From: Stenotrophomonas rhizophila
Lineage (GTDB): Bacteria > Pseudomonadota > Gammaproteobacteria > Xanthomonadales > Xanthomonadaceae
Assembly: GCF_000661955.1 (NCBI RefSeq)
Contig: NZ_CP007597.1
Location: forward strand, 3,917,728 to 3,981,727
Length of the DNA stretch: 64,000 bases
Reading direction: 5' to 3'
Shown: piece by piece, positions 41,806 through 49,891 of the stretch
How positions within the stretch are numbered: the first letter of the stretch is position 1
Layout: each line of letters opens with the position of its first letter
Position numbers and translations under genes: made by a program
The notes under the pieces: model-generated
Databases searched by the model: none
What the model was told of the DNA's origin: nothing
What the model saw: only the letters and a program-made list of their open reading frames with translations

Positions 41806-43449
41806 TCAATCGCGTTGGCGGGTTTCCAGCAGGTCCAGGTTGCGGATCAGCTTGCGCGAGACCTCGTCGGAAATGGTGCCGCGCCGGGTCAACCGGAACA
41901 GCTCCTCGCGCTCGGCGGTCAGACCGGCGCCGCGCAACTGGCGGTAGCCCTGCTCCATGCGCTGCACCTTTTCCGGGTCCGCATCCGGGCCGTCGTCCTT
42001 CTCAAGATTGCGCTGGTACAGCAGGCTCACCCGTGAGGCGGCGTCGTTGTAGAGCTGCACGTTCTCGGTGGTCTGGTTCTGCACCAGCTGCTGGCGCATG
42101 CGCTCCACCCCGGCCAGCGCCGCCTTGGACGCCAGCCGCCGGGCCAGATCCTCGGCCTTGCGCTCGCCCGAATCGGCCGGCAGCTCCAACCCCTTCAGCA
42201 ACCGCGGCAATGCCACGCTGGCGCCCACCAGCGACACCAGGATCACCGCCGCCGCCAGGAAGATCACCAGATCGCGCGCCGGGAAGGCACTGCCATCGGG
42301 CAGGAACAGCGGCAGGGTGAGCACGCCGGCCAGGGTGATCGCACCGCGCACGCCGGCCACCGAGGTGGCCACCACGATCCGCCACGACGTGCCCGGCCGC
42401 GCTTCACCGCGGTGACGCGCCCGCAGCACGCTCCAGCGCAGCGACAGCCACACCCAGGCCAGGCGCAGCAGCACCAGCGCCAGGTTGATCACCACCACGT
42501 ACACCAGCAGCCACCACGCGCTGTGGTGGCCGCTCTCGCTGACTGTCTTGATCGCACGTTCGACGATGCCCGGCAGCTGTTCGCCCAGCAGCACGAACAT
42601 GATGCCGTTGAAGCTGAACTGCAGCATTCCCCACACGGCCGCGCGTTGCACGCGCATGCTGCCCGACACCCGGCCGGTGAGCTCGACGTAGCTCATGGTG
42701 ATGCCCGCCGCCACCGCGGCCAGAATGCCCGACGCGTTGGCCTCTTCGGCCAGCAGGTAGGCGGCGAACGGAATCAGCAGGTTGACCAGCAGCGCTGCAC
42801 CGGGCTCCTCGCCGAAGCGCCGCCACAGCCAGCGCTGGAAGGTCGACACGCCCAGGGTGACGGCCGCGCCGATCGCCACGCCGGCCAGCGCCACCCACAG
42901 GAAGGTGAGCGATGCGGTGGCCAGCGAGAAGCTGCCGGTCATCACCGCGGCCACGGCAAAGCGGAAGCAGACCAGGCCGGACGCATCGTTCAACAGCGAC
43001 TCGCCTTCCAGGATGTGCATCAGCCGCTTGGGAATGGGCGCGCGTGCAGCGATCGATCCGACCGCCACCGGGTCGGTGGGCGAGATGATCGCCGCCAGGG
43101 CGAAGGCCACCGCCAGCGGCATCACCGGAATCATCCAGTGGATCAGGAAGCCGGCACCGATCACGGTGAACACCACCAGGCCGAACGCCAGCTCCAGGAT
43201 CACGCCCTTGTCGCGGAACAGGCCCTGCTTGGGAATGCGCCAGCCGTCCAGGAACAGCAGCGGCGGCAGGAACAGCAGGAAGAACATCTCCGGTTCCAGC
43301 GCGTGGCCACGGTTGAACACCCCGGCAATGACCGCGCCCAGGCCGATCTGCACCAACGGCAGCGGCAACGACAGCGGCAACACCCGGACCAGGTAGCCGC
43401 TGGCGACCACGGCCACCAGCATCGCCAGGACGACTTCAATGGTATGCAT
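41806..43449 (-). CDS. Na+/H+ antiporter of the CPA1 (NhaP/YjcE) type
   Basis: Inner-membrane exchanger of 547 residues with about 12 membrane helices (residues ~1-400). Diagnostic motifs: LFLPPLLFLDGWRIP, AAIISPTDPVAVGSI, HILEGESLLNDASGLVCFRFA with the ion-binding Asp, and GVRGAITLAGVLTLPL. The last 130 residues are a cytosolic helical tail (RMRQQLVQNQTTENVQLYNDA). It should expel Na+ (or K+) for protons. Start at 43449 (MHTIEVVLAMLV); the frame upstream lacks similarity. Confidence 0.93.
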   Translation of the reverse strand: MHTIEVVLAMLVAVVASGYLVRVLPLSLPLPLVQIGLGAVIAGVFNRGHALEPEMFFLLFLPPLLFLDGWRIPKQGLFRDKGVILELAFGLVVFTVIGAGFLIHWMIPVMPLAVAFALAAIISPTDPVAVGSIAARAPIPKRLMHILEGESLLNDASGLVCFRFAVAAVMTGSFSLATASLTFLWVALAGVAIGAAVTLGVSTFQRWLWRRFGEEPGAALLVNLLIPFAAYLLAEEANASGILAAVAAGITMSYVELTGRVSGSMRVQRAAVWGMLQFSFNGIMFVLLGEQLPGIVERAIKTVSESGHHSAWWLLVYVVVINLALVLLRLAWVWLSLRWSVLRARHRGEARPGTSWRIVVATSVAGVRGAITLAGVLTLPLFLPDGSAFPARDLVIFLAAAVILVSLVGASVALPRLLKGLELPADSGERKAEDLARRLASKAALAGVERMRQQLVQNQTTENVQLYNDAASRVSLLYQRNLEKDDGPDADPEKVQRMEQGYRQLRGAGLTAEREELFRLTRRGTISDEVSRKLIRNLDLLETRQRD

Positions 43450-43561
43450 GCATTTTCCAGTGGACGGCGCGAGGGGGGGAGGCTGCGGGCAGCCAGGCGC
43501 CGGAAACTGCAAAAAAACTACCACACCCATCCACCTGCGCGAACGCCGGGCCTGCCGCGGC

Positions 43562-44212
43562 TCAGTGGCGGGACAGCAGCTCGCGCGCGGTCCACGCGTT
43601 GAAATCGGCCTGCATCGCAGCCGTCAGCGTGTGGTCGGCCGGGTAGCCGTGCAATGCGTGGTCCACGCCCAGCGCCTGCAGCCGCGCCGCTGCAGCGGTG
43701 GCCAGCGCGAACGGCAGCTTGCTGTCCTGCTCACCGTGCAGGATCAACCCGCGCACGCCACGCGTGGCGATGTCGGCGGGAACGTGCGGTGCGATTTCCG
43801 GCAGGATGCGCCCGGACAGGATCGCGAACCGGCGCGCCACCTGCGGCGCGGTGAGCGACACGCTGGCACTCAGGATGCCGCCCTGGCTGAAGCCGGCCAC
43901 CAGCGTGTGCGCGGCATCCACGCCGTGCTCTGCCTGCAATGCGCGCACGTAGTCGATAAGCAGCAGACGGCTGGCCTCGGCCTGCGCCGGGTCGATCACC
44001 GGCCCCTGCGCGCCGAACTGCACGGTGAACCAGCCGAACGCATCCGCCCCGAACGCCAGCGGCGCGCGCGGCAGCACCACCTGCAGGCGCTTATCCAGCC
44101 CGTCCGCCAGTGCCTGCAGCGAACGCTCGTTGCTGCCCACGCCATGCAGCAGCACCACCAGCCCGTGCGCCGGGCCGGTGGCAGGGCGCGCCACGGCGTG
44201 CAGCGTGCTCAT
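43562..44212 (-). CDS. Alpha/beta hydrolase (carboxylesterase, YpfH-like)
   Basis: Serine hydrolase of 216 residues of the phospholipase/carboxylesterase family. Triad: Ser in VAGFSQGGILS, Asp in LHGEQDSKLPF, His in YPADHTLTA; oxyanion loop VLLHGVGSNERS. It cleaves small esters; the substrate is not evident. Its ATG overlaps the dioxygenase stop by 4 bp; it is the last gene of the DoxX-dioxygenase-hydrolase operon divergent from a LysR regulator. Confidence 0.92.
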   Translation of the reverse strand: MSTLHAVARPATGPAHGLVVLLHGVGSNERSLQALADGLDKRLQVVLPRAPLAFGADAFGWFTVQFGAQGPVIDPAQAEASRLLLIDYVRALQAEHGVDAAHTLVAGFSQGGILSASVSLTAPQVARRFAILSGRILPEIAPHVPADIATRGVRGLILHGEQDSKLPFALATAAAARLQALGVDHALHGYPADHTLTAAMQADFNAWTARELLSRH

Positions 44213-45003
44213 GCCGCGGCCCCGTCGAAGCGGTAGATGTCCATCGCCAGGAACCCCGCATCGATACCCGCATCGATGCGCTGCGCACCCAGCGTCTCAC
44301 TCCCGGCAGCGCCCATGGCCACATGCAGCGGCTGCAGGTGCTCGTCGGTCGGGTGCGCCTGCGCTGCGTGCGGCGCGCGGGCACGGTAGTCGAGCAGCGC
44401 GGCGGTGTCGTCCTCCTGCAGGCGCTGTTCGACCCAGCCGATGAAGGGACGCACGTAGGGCGCTTCCTTGCCGTCCTGGTAGTTGCCCCAGTCGTGCAGG
44501 TTGTGGGTGATGCTGCCGGAGCCGATCACCAGCACGCCCTGCTCGCGCAGCGGTGCCAGTGCGCGGCCCAGCGCGAACTGGTGGGCCGGCCCCAGCAGCG
44601 GCTGGATCGCCAGCGGCACCACCGGAATGTCGGCCTGCGGGTACAGGAAGCGCAGCGGCACCCAGGCGCCGTGGTCGAGGCCGCGTTTGGGGTCCAGCGC
44701 GGTCGGCAGCCCGGCCGCCGCCAGCCGCGCGGCGATCTCGTCGGCCAGGGCCGGGTCGCCCGGGGCCGGGTACTGCAGGTCGAACAGCGCCTGCGGGAAG
44801 CCGCCGAAATCGTGGATGGTGGGCGGTTGCGCGTGTGCGCCCACTGCCGGCTGGTGGGTCAGCCAGTGCGCCGAGGCCATCACGATGGCGCGCGGGCGCG
44901 GCAACTGCGCGGCCAGCGCCGCGAGGCGTTCGCCGACCAGACCGGGGTGGAGCGCGGTCATCGGCGAACCATGGGAGATGTACAGCGAAGGCAGACGGGA
45001 CAT
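44209..45003 (-). CDS. ygiD: DODA-type extradiol dioxygenase (YgiD-like)
   Basis: Class III extradiol ring-cleavage dioxygenase of 264 residues. Metal ligands: His in LYISHGSPMTAL (~residue 10), His in IHDFGGFPQ and the catalytic His in GSGSITHNLHDW; RGLDHGAWVPLRFLYP is typical. E. coli YgiD opens L-DOPA in the 4,5 position; here the natural substrate is unknown. Start at 45003 (MSRLPSLYISHGSP). It lies 37 bp after doxX and is translationally coupled to the hydrolase. Confidence 0.93.
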   Translation of the reverse strand: MSRLPSLYISHGSPMTALHPGLVGERLAALAAQLPRPRAIVMASAHWLTHQPAVGAHAQPPTIHDFGGFPQALFDLQYPAPGDPALADEIAARLAAAGLPTALDPKRGLDHGAWVPLRFLYPQADIPVVPLAIQPLLGPAHQFALGRALAPLREQGVLVIGSGSITHNLHDWGNYQDGKEAPYVRPFIGWVEQRLQEDDTAALLDYRARAPHAAQAHPTDEHLQPLHVAMGAAGSETLGAQRIDAGIDAGFLAMDIYRFDGAAA

Positions 45004-45040
45004 CACAGGCTCCAAGGAAGGATCAACGACGGTGCAGTGC

Positions 45041-45451
45041 TCAGCGCGAGGCGAGCGTCCACTTGCCATCGCCGATGCAGAACAGCACCAGCAGCGCCAG
45101 CGCCCAGAACGCCGGGTATTCCCAGCCGCCGCCGGCGTTGGCGAAGCTGAAGCCGTTGGCGCCGTGCACGCTCACGATGGTGCCCAGCAGCAGCGGCACG
45201 CCCAGCAGCCCCACCCACCGCGCGTACACGCCCAGCAGCAGCGCCGCGGCAAGGGTGAGCTCCAGCACGAGGGCGACGTAACCGAGTGCGCCGGGCAGGC
45301 CCAGCGACTGGAAGTACGCCGCGGTGCCGGCCGGGGTGAACACCAGCAGTTTGGTCAGGCCATGCACCAGGAACAGCGCGCCCAGGCCCCAGCGCAGCAG
45401 GGTGGCGCCGACAGGGGCGAGCGCGGAAACACGGAGAGCGGTGGTAGGCAT
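45041..45451 (-). CDS. DoxX family membrane protein
   Basis: Four-helix membrane protein of 136 residues: TLLRWGLGALFLVHGLTKLL, LGYVALVLELTLAAALLLG, VGLLGVPLLLGTIVSVHG and YPAFWALALLVLFCIGDGKW. DoxX/DoxD-like proteins are linked to quinone or thiol redox reactions, but this group is not characterised. GAGGTG lies 5 bp before the ATG. First gene of the operon; the divergent LysR at 45548 probably controls it. Confidence 0.9.
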   Translation of the reverse strand: MPTTALRVSALAPVGATLLRWGLGALFLVHGLTKLLVFTPAGTAAYFQSLGLPGALGYVALVLELTLAAALLLGVYARWVGLLGVPLLLGTIVSVHGANGFSFANAGGGWEYPAFWALALLVLFCIGDGKWTLASR

Positions 45452-45547
45452 GGGACACCTCGCGGACTAGGATGGCGACAGGTTATTGCGCTCAGCCGTG
45501 GCGATAAATACGATCAGACGACGCTGTTTATTACAGGATCTGAAACA

Positions 45548-46429
45548 ATGGATACCCTCGACGCGATGCGTGTGTTCGTGGCGGTGGTGGAACGCAACGG
45601 CTTCAGCGCGGCCGCCCAGGCCTTGGATATGTCCACCGCCGGGGTCACCCGGCAGATCGCCGCGCTGGAAAAGCGCCTGTCCACGCGCCTGCTCAACCGC
45701 ACCACGCGCCGGGTAAGCCCCACCAGCACCGGCGCGGCCTACTACGCGCAATGCGTGCAGCTGCTGGCCCAGTTCGACGCACTGGAAGCAGGCATCGGCG
45801 CGCAGGCGCTGGAACCGTCGGGGCTGCTGCGGGTCAACGCCCCGGTCAGCTACGGCATCGGCCGGCTGGGACCGCTGCTGGCCGGCTACCGCGCGCGCTA
45901 CCCGCAGGTGCAGCTGGACCTGTCGCTGTCCGACCGCCTGGTGGACATGGTGGAAGAAGGCTACGACGTGGCCATCCGAATCACCCGCCAACCCAACCCG
46001 GCGCTGATCGCACGCAAGCTGGCCGACACCCACATCACCCTGTGTGCCGCCCCCGCCTACCTGGACGCCCACGGCCGCCCGCAACAGCCCGACGACCTGT
46101 CCGACCACGAATGCCTGGGCTACAGCTACTGGGGCGGCGGCGACAGCTGGCAACTGCGCGGCCCGCGCGGCGAGGTGTCGGTGCCGGTGCACGGCGGCCT
46201 GCGCGCCAACAACGGCGACGTGCTGCGCGAGGCCGCGTTGGCCGGCATGGGCATCATCCTGCAGCCGGACTTCCTGATTGCCGACGCGCTGGCCGACGGC
46301 CGCCTGGAACGCCTGCTGCCGGAGTGGGAGATCGCGCCGATCAGCATTTTCGCCGTCTACACCAGCCGCAACCATCTGGCCCCGAAGGTGCGCAGCTTCA
46401 TTGATTATCTGGTGGAGGCGTTGGGGTGA
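45548..46429 (+). CDS. LysR-family transcription regulator
   Basis: Regulator of 293 residues. Helix-turn-helix at residues ~18-40 (NGFSAAAQALDMSTAGVTRQIAALEKRL) and the CrgA-type effector domain (LLRVNAPVSYGIGRLGPLL, YDVAIRITRQPNPALIARKL). It is divergent from the DoxX-dioxygenase-hydrolase operon with 96 bp between, where ATAAATAC and GTTTAT form a loose dyad (45503-45533). Regulators in this position often respond to quinones or phenols; not shown here. Confidence 0.92.
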   Translation: MDTLDAMRVFVAVVERNGFSAAAQALDMSTAGVTRQIAALEKRLSTRLLNRTTRRVSPTSTGAAYYAQCVQLLAQFDALEAGIGAQALEPSGLLRVNAPVSYGIGRLGPLLAGYRARYPQVQLDLSLSDRLVDMVEEGYDVAIRITRQPNPALIARKLADTHITLCAAPAYLDAHGRPQQPDDLSDHECLGYSYWGGGDSWQLRGPRGEVSVPVHGGLRANNGDVLREAALAGMGIILQPDFLIADALADGRLERLLPEWEIAPISIFAVYTSRNHLAPKVRSFIDYLVEALG

Positions 46430-46450
46430 CGGCGGGCGTTTGCGTGTAGA

Positions 46451-46602
46451 GCAGCCGGGCAGAGCCCGGCGCTACGGGGTGACGGCCGCCGAAAACACGC
46501 GTCGGGCGCTGGCAGCCGGGCAGAGCCCGGCGCTACGGGATGATGGCGGCCGAAAATACGCATCGTGCGCTGGCAACCGGGCAGAGCCCGACGGCATGAG
46601 TT
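46451..46602 (+). repeat. 61-bp tandem repeat containing a SMAG variant
   Basis: Unit 1 (46451-46511) and unit 2 (46512-46572) share the period of 61 bp with a few changes; a partial third unit (46573-46602) follows. Each unit begins with an inverse GCAGCCGGGCAGAGCCCGGC palindrome and continues with GACGGCCGCCGAAAA-type sequence. The array fills the gap between the LysR gene and the convergent EAL gene. Confidence 0.85.
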
Positions 46603-46610
46603 GGTAATGC

Positions 46611-46635
46611 GTAGCGCCGGGCTCTGCCCGGCTGC
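46611..46635 (+). repeat. SMAG variant, forward copy
   Basis: GTAGCGCCGGGCTCTGCCCG... in the opposite direction to the three copies of the 61-bp array, ending 7 bp before the EAL gene stop. Confidence 0.85.
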
Positions 46636-46641
46636 CTTGCA

Positions 46642-49593
46642 TCAGGTGGCCTCGGCGGTTTCCAACCGCGCGATCACCTCGACCAGCGGCGAGGGGCGGC
46701 CCAGCAGGTAACCCTGCACCTGGTCGCAGCCGTGCGCGGCCAGCCACTGATGCTGGCCCGGCGTTTCCACGCCCTCGGCGATCACCGTCAGGCCCATGCT
46801 GTGACCCAGCGACAACAGCGCGCGGCAGATCGATGCATTGCGCGGATTGGTTTCCACATCGGAAACGAAACTGCGGTCGATCTTCAGGATGTCCAGCGGC
46901 AGGTGCTGCAGGTAGGACATGTTGGAATACCCGGTGCCGAAGTCGTCCAGCGAAATGCACACGCCCTGCTCGTGCAGCCGCTGCATCGTCTGCTTGGCCT
47001 GGGCCGGCTTGCGCATCAGGCTGCTCTCGGTCAGCTCCACCTGCAACGCGCCGCGCTCCAGCCCGAACTCCTGCGTTGCGCGTGCGAATTCGGCCACCAG
47101 GTCGCTGTTGAAGAACTGCACCGCCGACACGTTCACCGCGATCGGCAACGGCCAGCCTGCATCGGCCAACCGCCGCTGCGCCTGCGCCGCCGCCCGGATC
47201 ACCCAGCGCCCCAACGCCAGGATCAACCCGGTGTCTTCGCACAACTGGATGAACTCGCCCGGCGGAATGAAACTGCCGTCGGCCTGCGGCCAGCGCAGCA
47301 ATGCCTCCAACGCCGCCGGCGTACCGTCGCTGGCGTGGCAGATCGGCTGGTAGTACAGCTCGAACTCGGTGTCGATCGCGCTGTGGATGCGCCCGGCCAG
47401 GCGCAGCCGCTCGGCCAGCCGCGAACTCACCGTGGTGTCGAACCAGGCAATCACACTGCCCTCGTCACGCGCGGCGTGCGCGGCCTGTGCGGCCATGCCG
47501 ATCAGCTGTTCGGCCGGCACGTTGTCACCGTCGAACTTCACCGCCACGCCGATCCGCGGCTCGAACTGGTGCAGCCAGTCCTGTCCGCGCACCGGCTCCG
47601 ATACCGTCTGCACCAGCGTATCCAGCGCCGTCTGGCGCTCGTGGTCGTCGCGGATGGCGAAGATGAAATCTTCCGCCGGCTGGAATGCCAGCAGGCCATA
47701 GCGCGTGCCCAGCCCGCCGAGGCGCTTGGCCATGGCCTGCAGCACCACATCGCCCACTTCGCGACCCAGCGTATCGGCCACCAGCTGCAGCCCGCGGAAC
47801 TGCACGTAGGCGATGGTGTAGCCGCCGCCCTCCTCGTCCAGCTGCGCGGCCAGCGCGCGCGTATTGAGCAGGCCGGTGGCCGGGTTGTGGGTGGCGTGAT
47901 ACGCCAGGTCACGCTCGTAGGCCAGCCGCTCGCTGATGTCCTCGGCCAGCACCAGGCAGGCCTGGCGCCCGTCGAAATCCAGCCGCGACAGATGCGCGCG
48001 CACCTCGAACAGGGTGCCGTCCTTGCGCCGGTGCACGCGTACCTGCGCGTCCTGTGCATCGCCGATGGTGGCGCGCGAAATCGCGCCGCGGATTTCGTCC
48101 CAGCCTTCGCGCGGGCGGATGTCCAGGATGCTCATCGACAGGAACTCGTCGCGGCTGTAGCCGTACTGCTTCACCGCTGCTTCGTTGACCTCCATGAAGC
48201 GCAGTGTGTCCGGGTCGAACACCCAGAACGGGGCGGGATTGCGGTCGAACAGCAGCCGGAACTGACGCTCAGCCTGCTGCACGCGGGCCAGCGCCTGCAC
48301 GCGTTCGCTCACATCGGTGAGCGCGCCGATCATGTGCCGCTGCCGGTCCGCCACCGCCACCCGCTGGCCGCGCGCCGACACCCAGCGCACCGTGCCACCG
48401 GGCAGCACCACCCGGAACATTTCATCCAGCACGCCGTTGCCGGCGAAGGCGTTGTCGAAGGCCAGCTGCATGCGCTCGGCATCCTCGCGGTGCACCCGCG
48501 CGAAGAACGCGGCCACCGGCAGGCTTTCAGTCTCGATGCCGAAGATCTCCCGCGCCAGCGGCGACCAGCGCAGCTGCGAGGCATCCTCGTCCACGTACCA
48601 CGTGCATACCTTGCCGACCTGGTGGGCCATCAGCAGCTCGGCGTGGCCGGTGCGCAGTTCCTCGGTGAGCGCATCCTGGCTGCGGGTGGCACGGCGCACG
48701 CTCACAAACACCAGCGCGAACACACCCCAGTACAACAAGTACAGCGCCACCGATGCCTGCACGTAGGGCCACCACGGGGCCAGCACGTCCGCGCGGCCCA
48801 ACCCGGCGTACACCGCGATGGGGTACTGACCCAACGTGGTGAGCGTGGAAATCCGCTCGATGTTGTCGATGGCGCTGGTTTCAACGCCCAGCGGCACCAC
48901 GGCGTCGCGGCGCAGCATCTCGCGCTTGCCGAGCCCGAAACGTTGCCCGGTGAGGCCCACGGTGTCCGGGCTGCGCGCCAGCACGTAGCCCTGCGCATCG
49001 GTGATCGAGATGACGCCCTGGTCGCCGGTGTCCATGCCACCGATGATCGATTGCAGCTCGCTGGTGTGCAGCCGGCTCAGCAGCCAGCGGTCGTCGCCCA
49101 TGCGCAAGGCCAGCGGCAGCACCCAGCGCTGCGCATTGCGCTGCTGCGGCGGCCCCAGGTAGAGCCGGCTGTCGCTGCCGCGATTGGTATCCACGGCCCA
49201 CAGCGGCAGGTACAGGTCGCCGCTGCCACTGGTCAGTGCGCGGCCGTACTGGTCCACCACCACGATGCTGTCCAGCTCGGCATGCCGCTGCAGTACCCCG
49301 CCGATGGCGTCGTCCAGCAGGTCCGGCGCCTGCATCGGGACCCGCTCGAACAGCAATGCGCCGTCCTCGGCGATGCCCAGGATGGCCCGCTCCAGGTTGC
49401 GCAGCTCCAGCCGCAGCAGGCGCTGCGATCCGGTGGCCAACGCCGCGCTCTGGCGCTGCGCGGCTTCCTGGCGGCGCTGGTAATCGTTGGCCAGCGTCAG
49501 CGCCAGCCCAACGGCCAGCAGCACGCCCAGGCTGACGCCCAGCCACACGATCGTGCGCAATGGCCGCGCCAAGGCGCGGTTCAACGCGGGCAT
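46642..49593 (-). CDS. Membrane PAS-GGDEF(degenerate)-EAL cyclic-di-GMP phosphodiesterase
   Basis: Signalling protein of 983 residues. Membrane helix ~13-36 (TIVWLGVSLGVLLAVGLALTL), periplasmic Cache-like sensor ~40-285, second helix ~295-315 (ALYLLYWGVFALVFV), two PAS domains (~340-450, 465-580), a GGDEF-like domain lacking the GGDEF motif (PAEDFIF in its place) and a C-terminal EAL domain with all catalytic parts: ALEALLRW, NVSAVQF, ELTESSLM, DDFGTGYSN, ILKIDRSFV, VIAEGVET. It should hydrolyse cyclic-di-GMP, with the degenerate domain perhaps sensing GTP. GGAGAGG lies 7 bp before the ATG at 49593. Confidence 0.92.
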   Translation of the reverse strand: MPALNRALARPLRTIVWLGVSLGVLLAVGLALTLANDYQRRQEAAQRQSAALATGSQRLLRLELRNLERAILGIAEDGALLFERVPMQAPDLLDDAIGGVLQRHAELDSIVVVDQYGRALTSGSGDLYLPLWAVDTNRGSDSRLYLGPPQQRNAQRWVLPLALRMGDDRWLLSRLHTSELQSIIGGMDTGDQGVISITDAQGYVLARSPDTVGLTGQRFGLGKREMLRRDAVVPLGVETSAIDNIERISTLTTLGQYPIAVYAGLGRADVLAPWWPYVQASVALYLLYWGVFALVFVSVRRATRSQDALTEELRTGHAELLMAHQVGKVCTWYVDEDASQLRWSPLAREIFGIETESLPVAAFFARVHREDAERMQLAFDNAFAGNGVLDEMFRVVLPGGTVRWVSARGQRVAVADRQRHMIGALTDVSERVQALARVQQAERQFRLLFDRNPAPFWVFDPDTLRFMEVNEAAVKQYGYSRDEFLSMSILDIRPREGWDEIRGAISRATIGDAQDAQVRVHRRKDGTLFEVRAHLSRLDFDGRQACLVLAEDISERLAYERDLAYHATHNPATGLLNTRALAAQLDEEGGGYTIAYVQFRGLQLVADTLGREVGDVVLQAMAKRLGGLGTRYGLLAFQPAEDFIFAIRDDHERQTALDTLVQTVSEPVRGQDWLHQFEPRIGVAVKFDGDNVPAEQLIGMAAQAAHAARDEGSVIAWFDTTVSSRLAERLRLAGRIHSAIDTEFELYYQPICHASDGTPAALEALLRWPQADGSFIPPGEFIQLCEDTGLILALGRWVIRAAAQAQRRLADAGWPLPIAVNVSAVQFFNSDLVAEFARATQEFGLERGALQVELTESSLMRKPAQAKQTMQRLHEQGVCISLDDFGTGYSNMSYLQHLPLDILKIDRSFVSDVETNPRNASICRALLSLGHSMGLTVIAEGVETPGQHQWLAAHGCDQVQGYLLGRPSPLVEVIARLETAEAT

Positions 49594-49891
49594 TGCCGAC
49601 CTCTCCCGCTGCGATGGGCTGACTTCATGCGTAAACGCTTCCTGGTTTCCCCAAACCTGAGCGGCCGAAGCCCGGGATTCTTGACCTCTGCGTCGCCCCG
49701 CCGTGCCTGCACGCGGGCGCGCCCCGAATCCTGTCTGCCAGCATGCACCAGCGCGTGCAGCACGGGAAGAGCCACGGCGGCGGGCGGCGCGGAAAACGGC
49801 CACGCTTGGCACAGCCAGGCACGGCTGCAGCGGCAACCCACCCCGTCCCCGGGGGATTAGACTTGGGGTTTCCCCGTTGCCTGAGAAGTCC
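49594..49891. other. Divergent promoter region of the EAL and M13 genes
   Basis: About 300 bp without a credible gene. A short open frame from 49627 (+) has arginine- and serine-rich composition typical of chance frames. No clear operator or repeat is visible; the promoters of both flanking genes must lie here. Confidence 0.5.

Noticed and set aside
46451..46602. CRISPR-like array with 61-bp period
   Set aside because: The spacers are duplicated along with the palindrome, so this is a tandem duplication and not spacer acquisition.
49627..49860. Small protein gene between the EAL and M13 genes
   Set aside because: The frame is rich in Arg, Ser and Ala, lacks a ribosome binding site and overlaps the promoter region of both genes.
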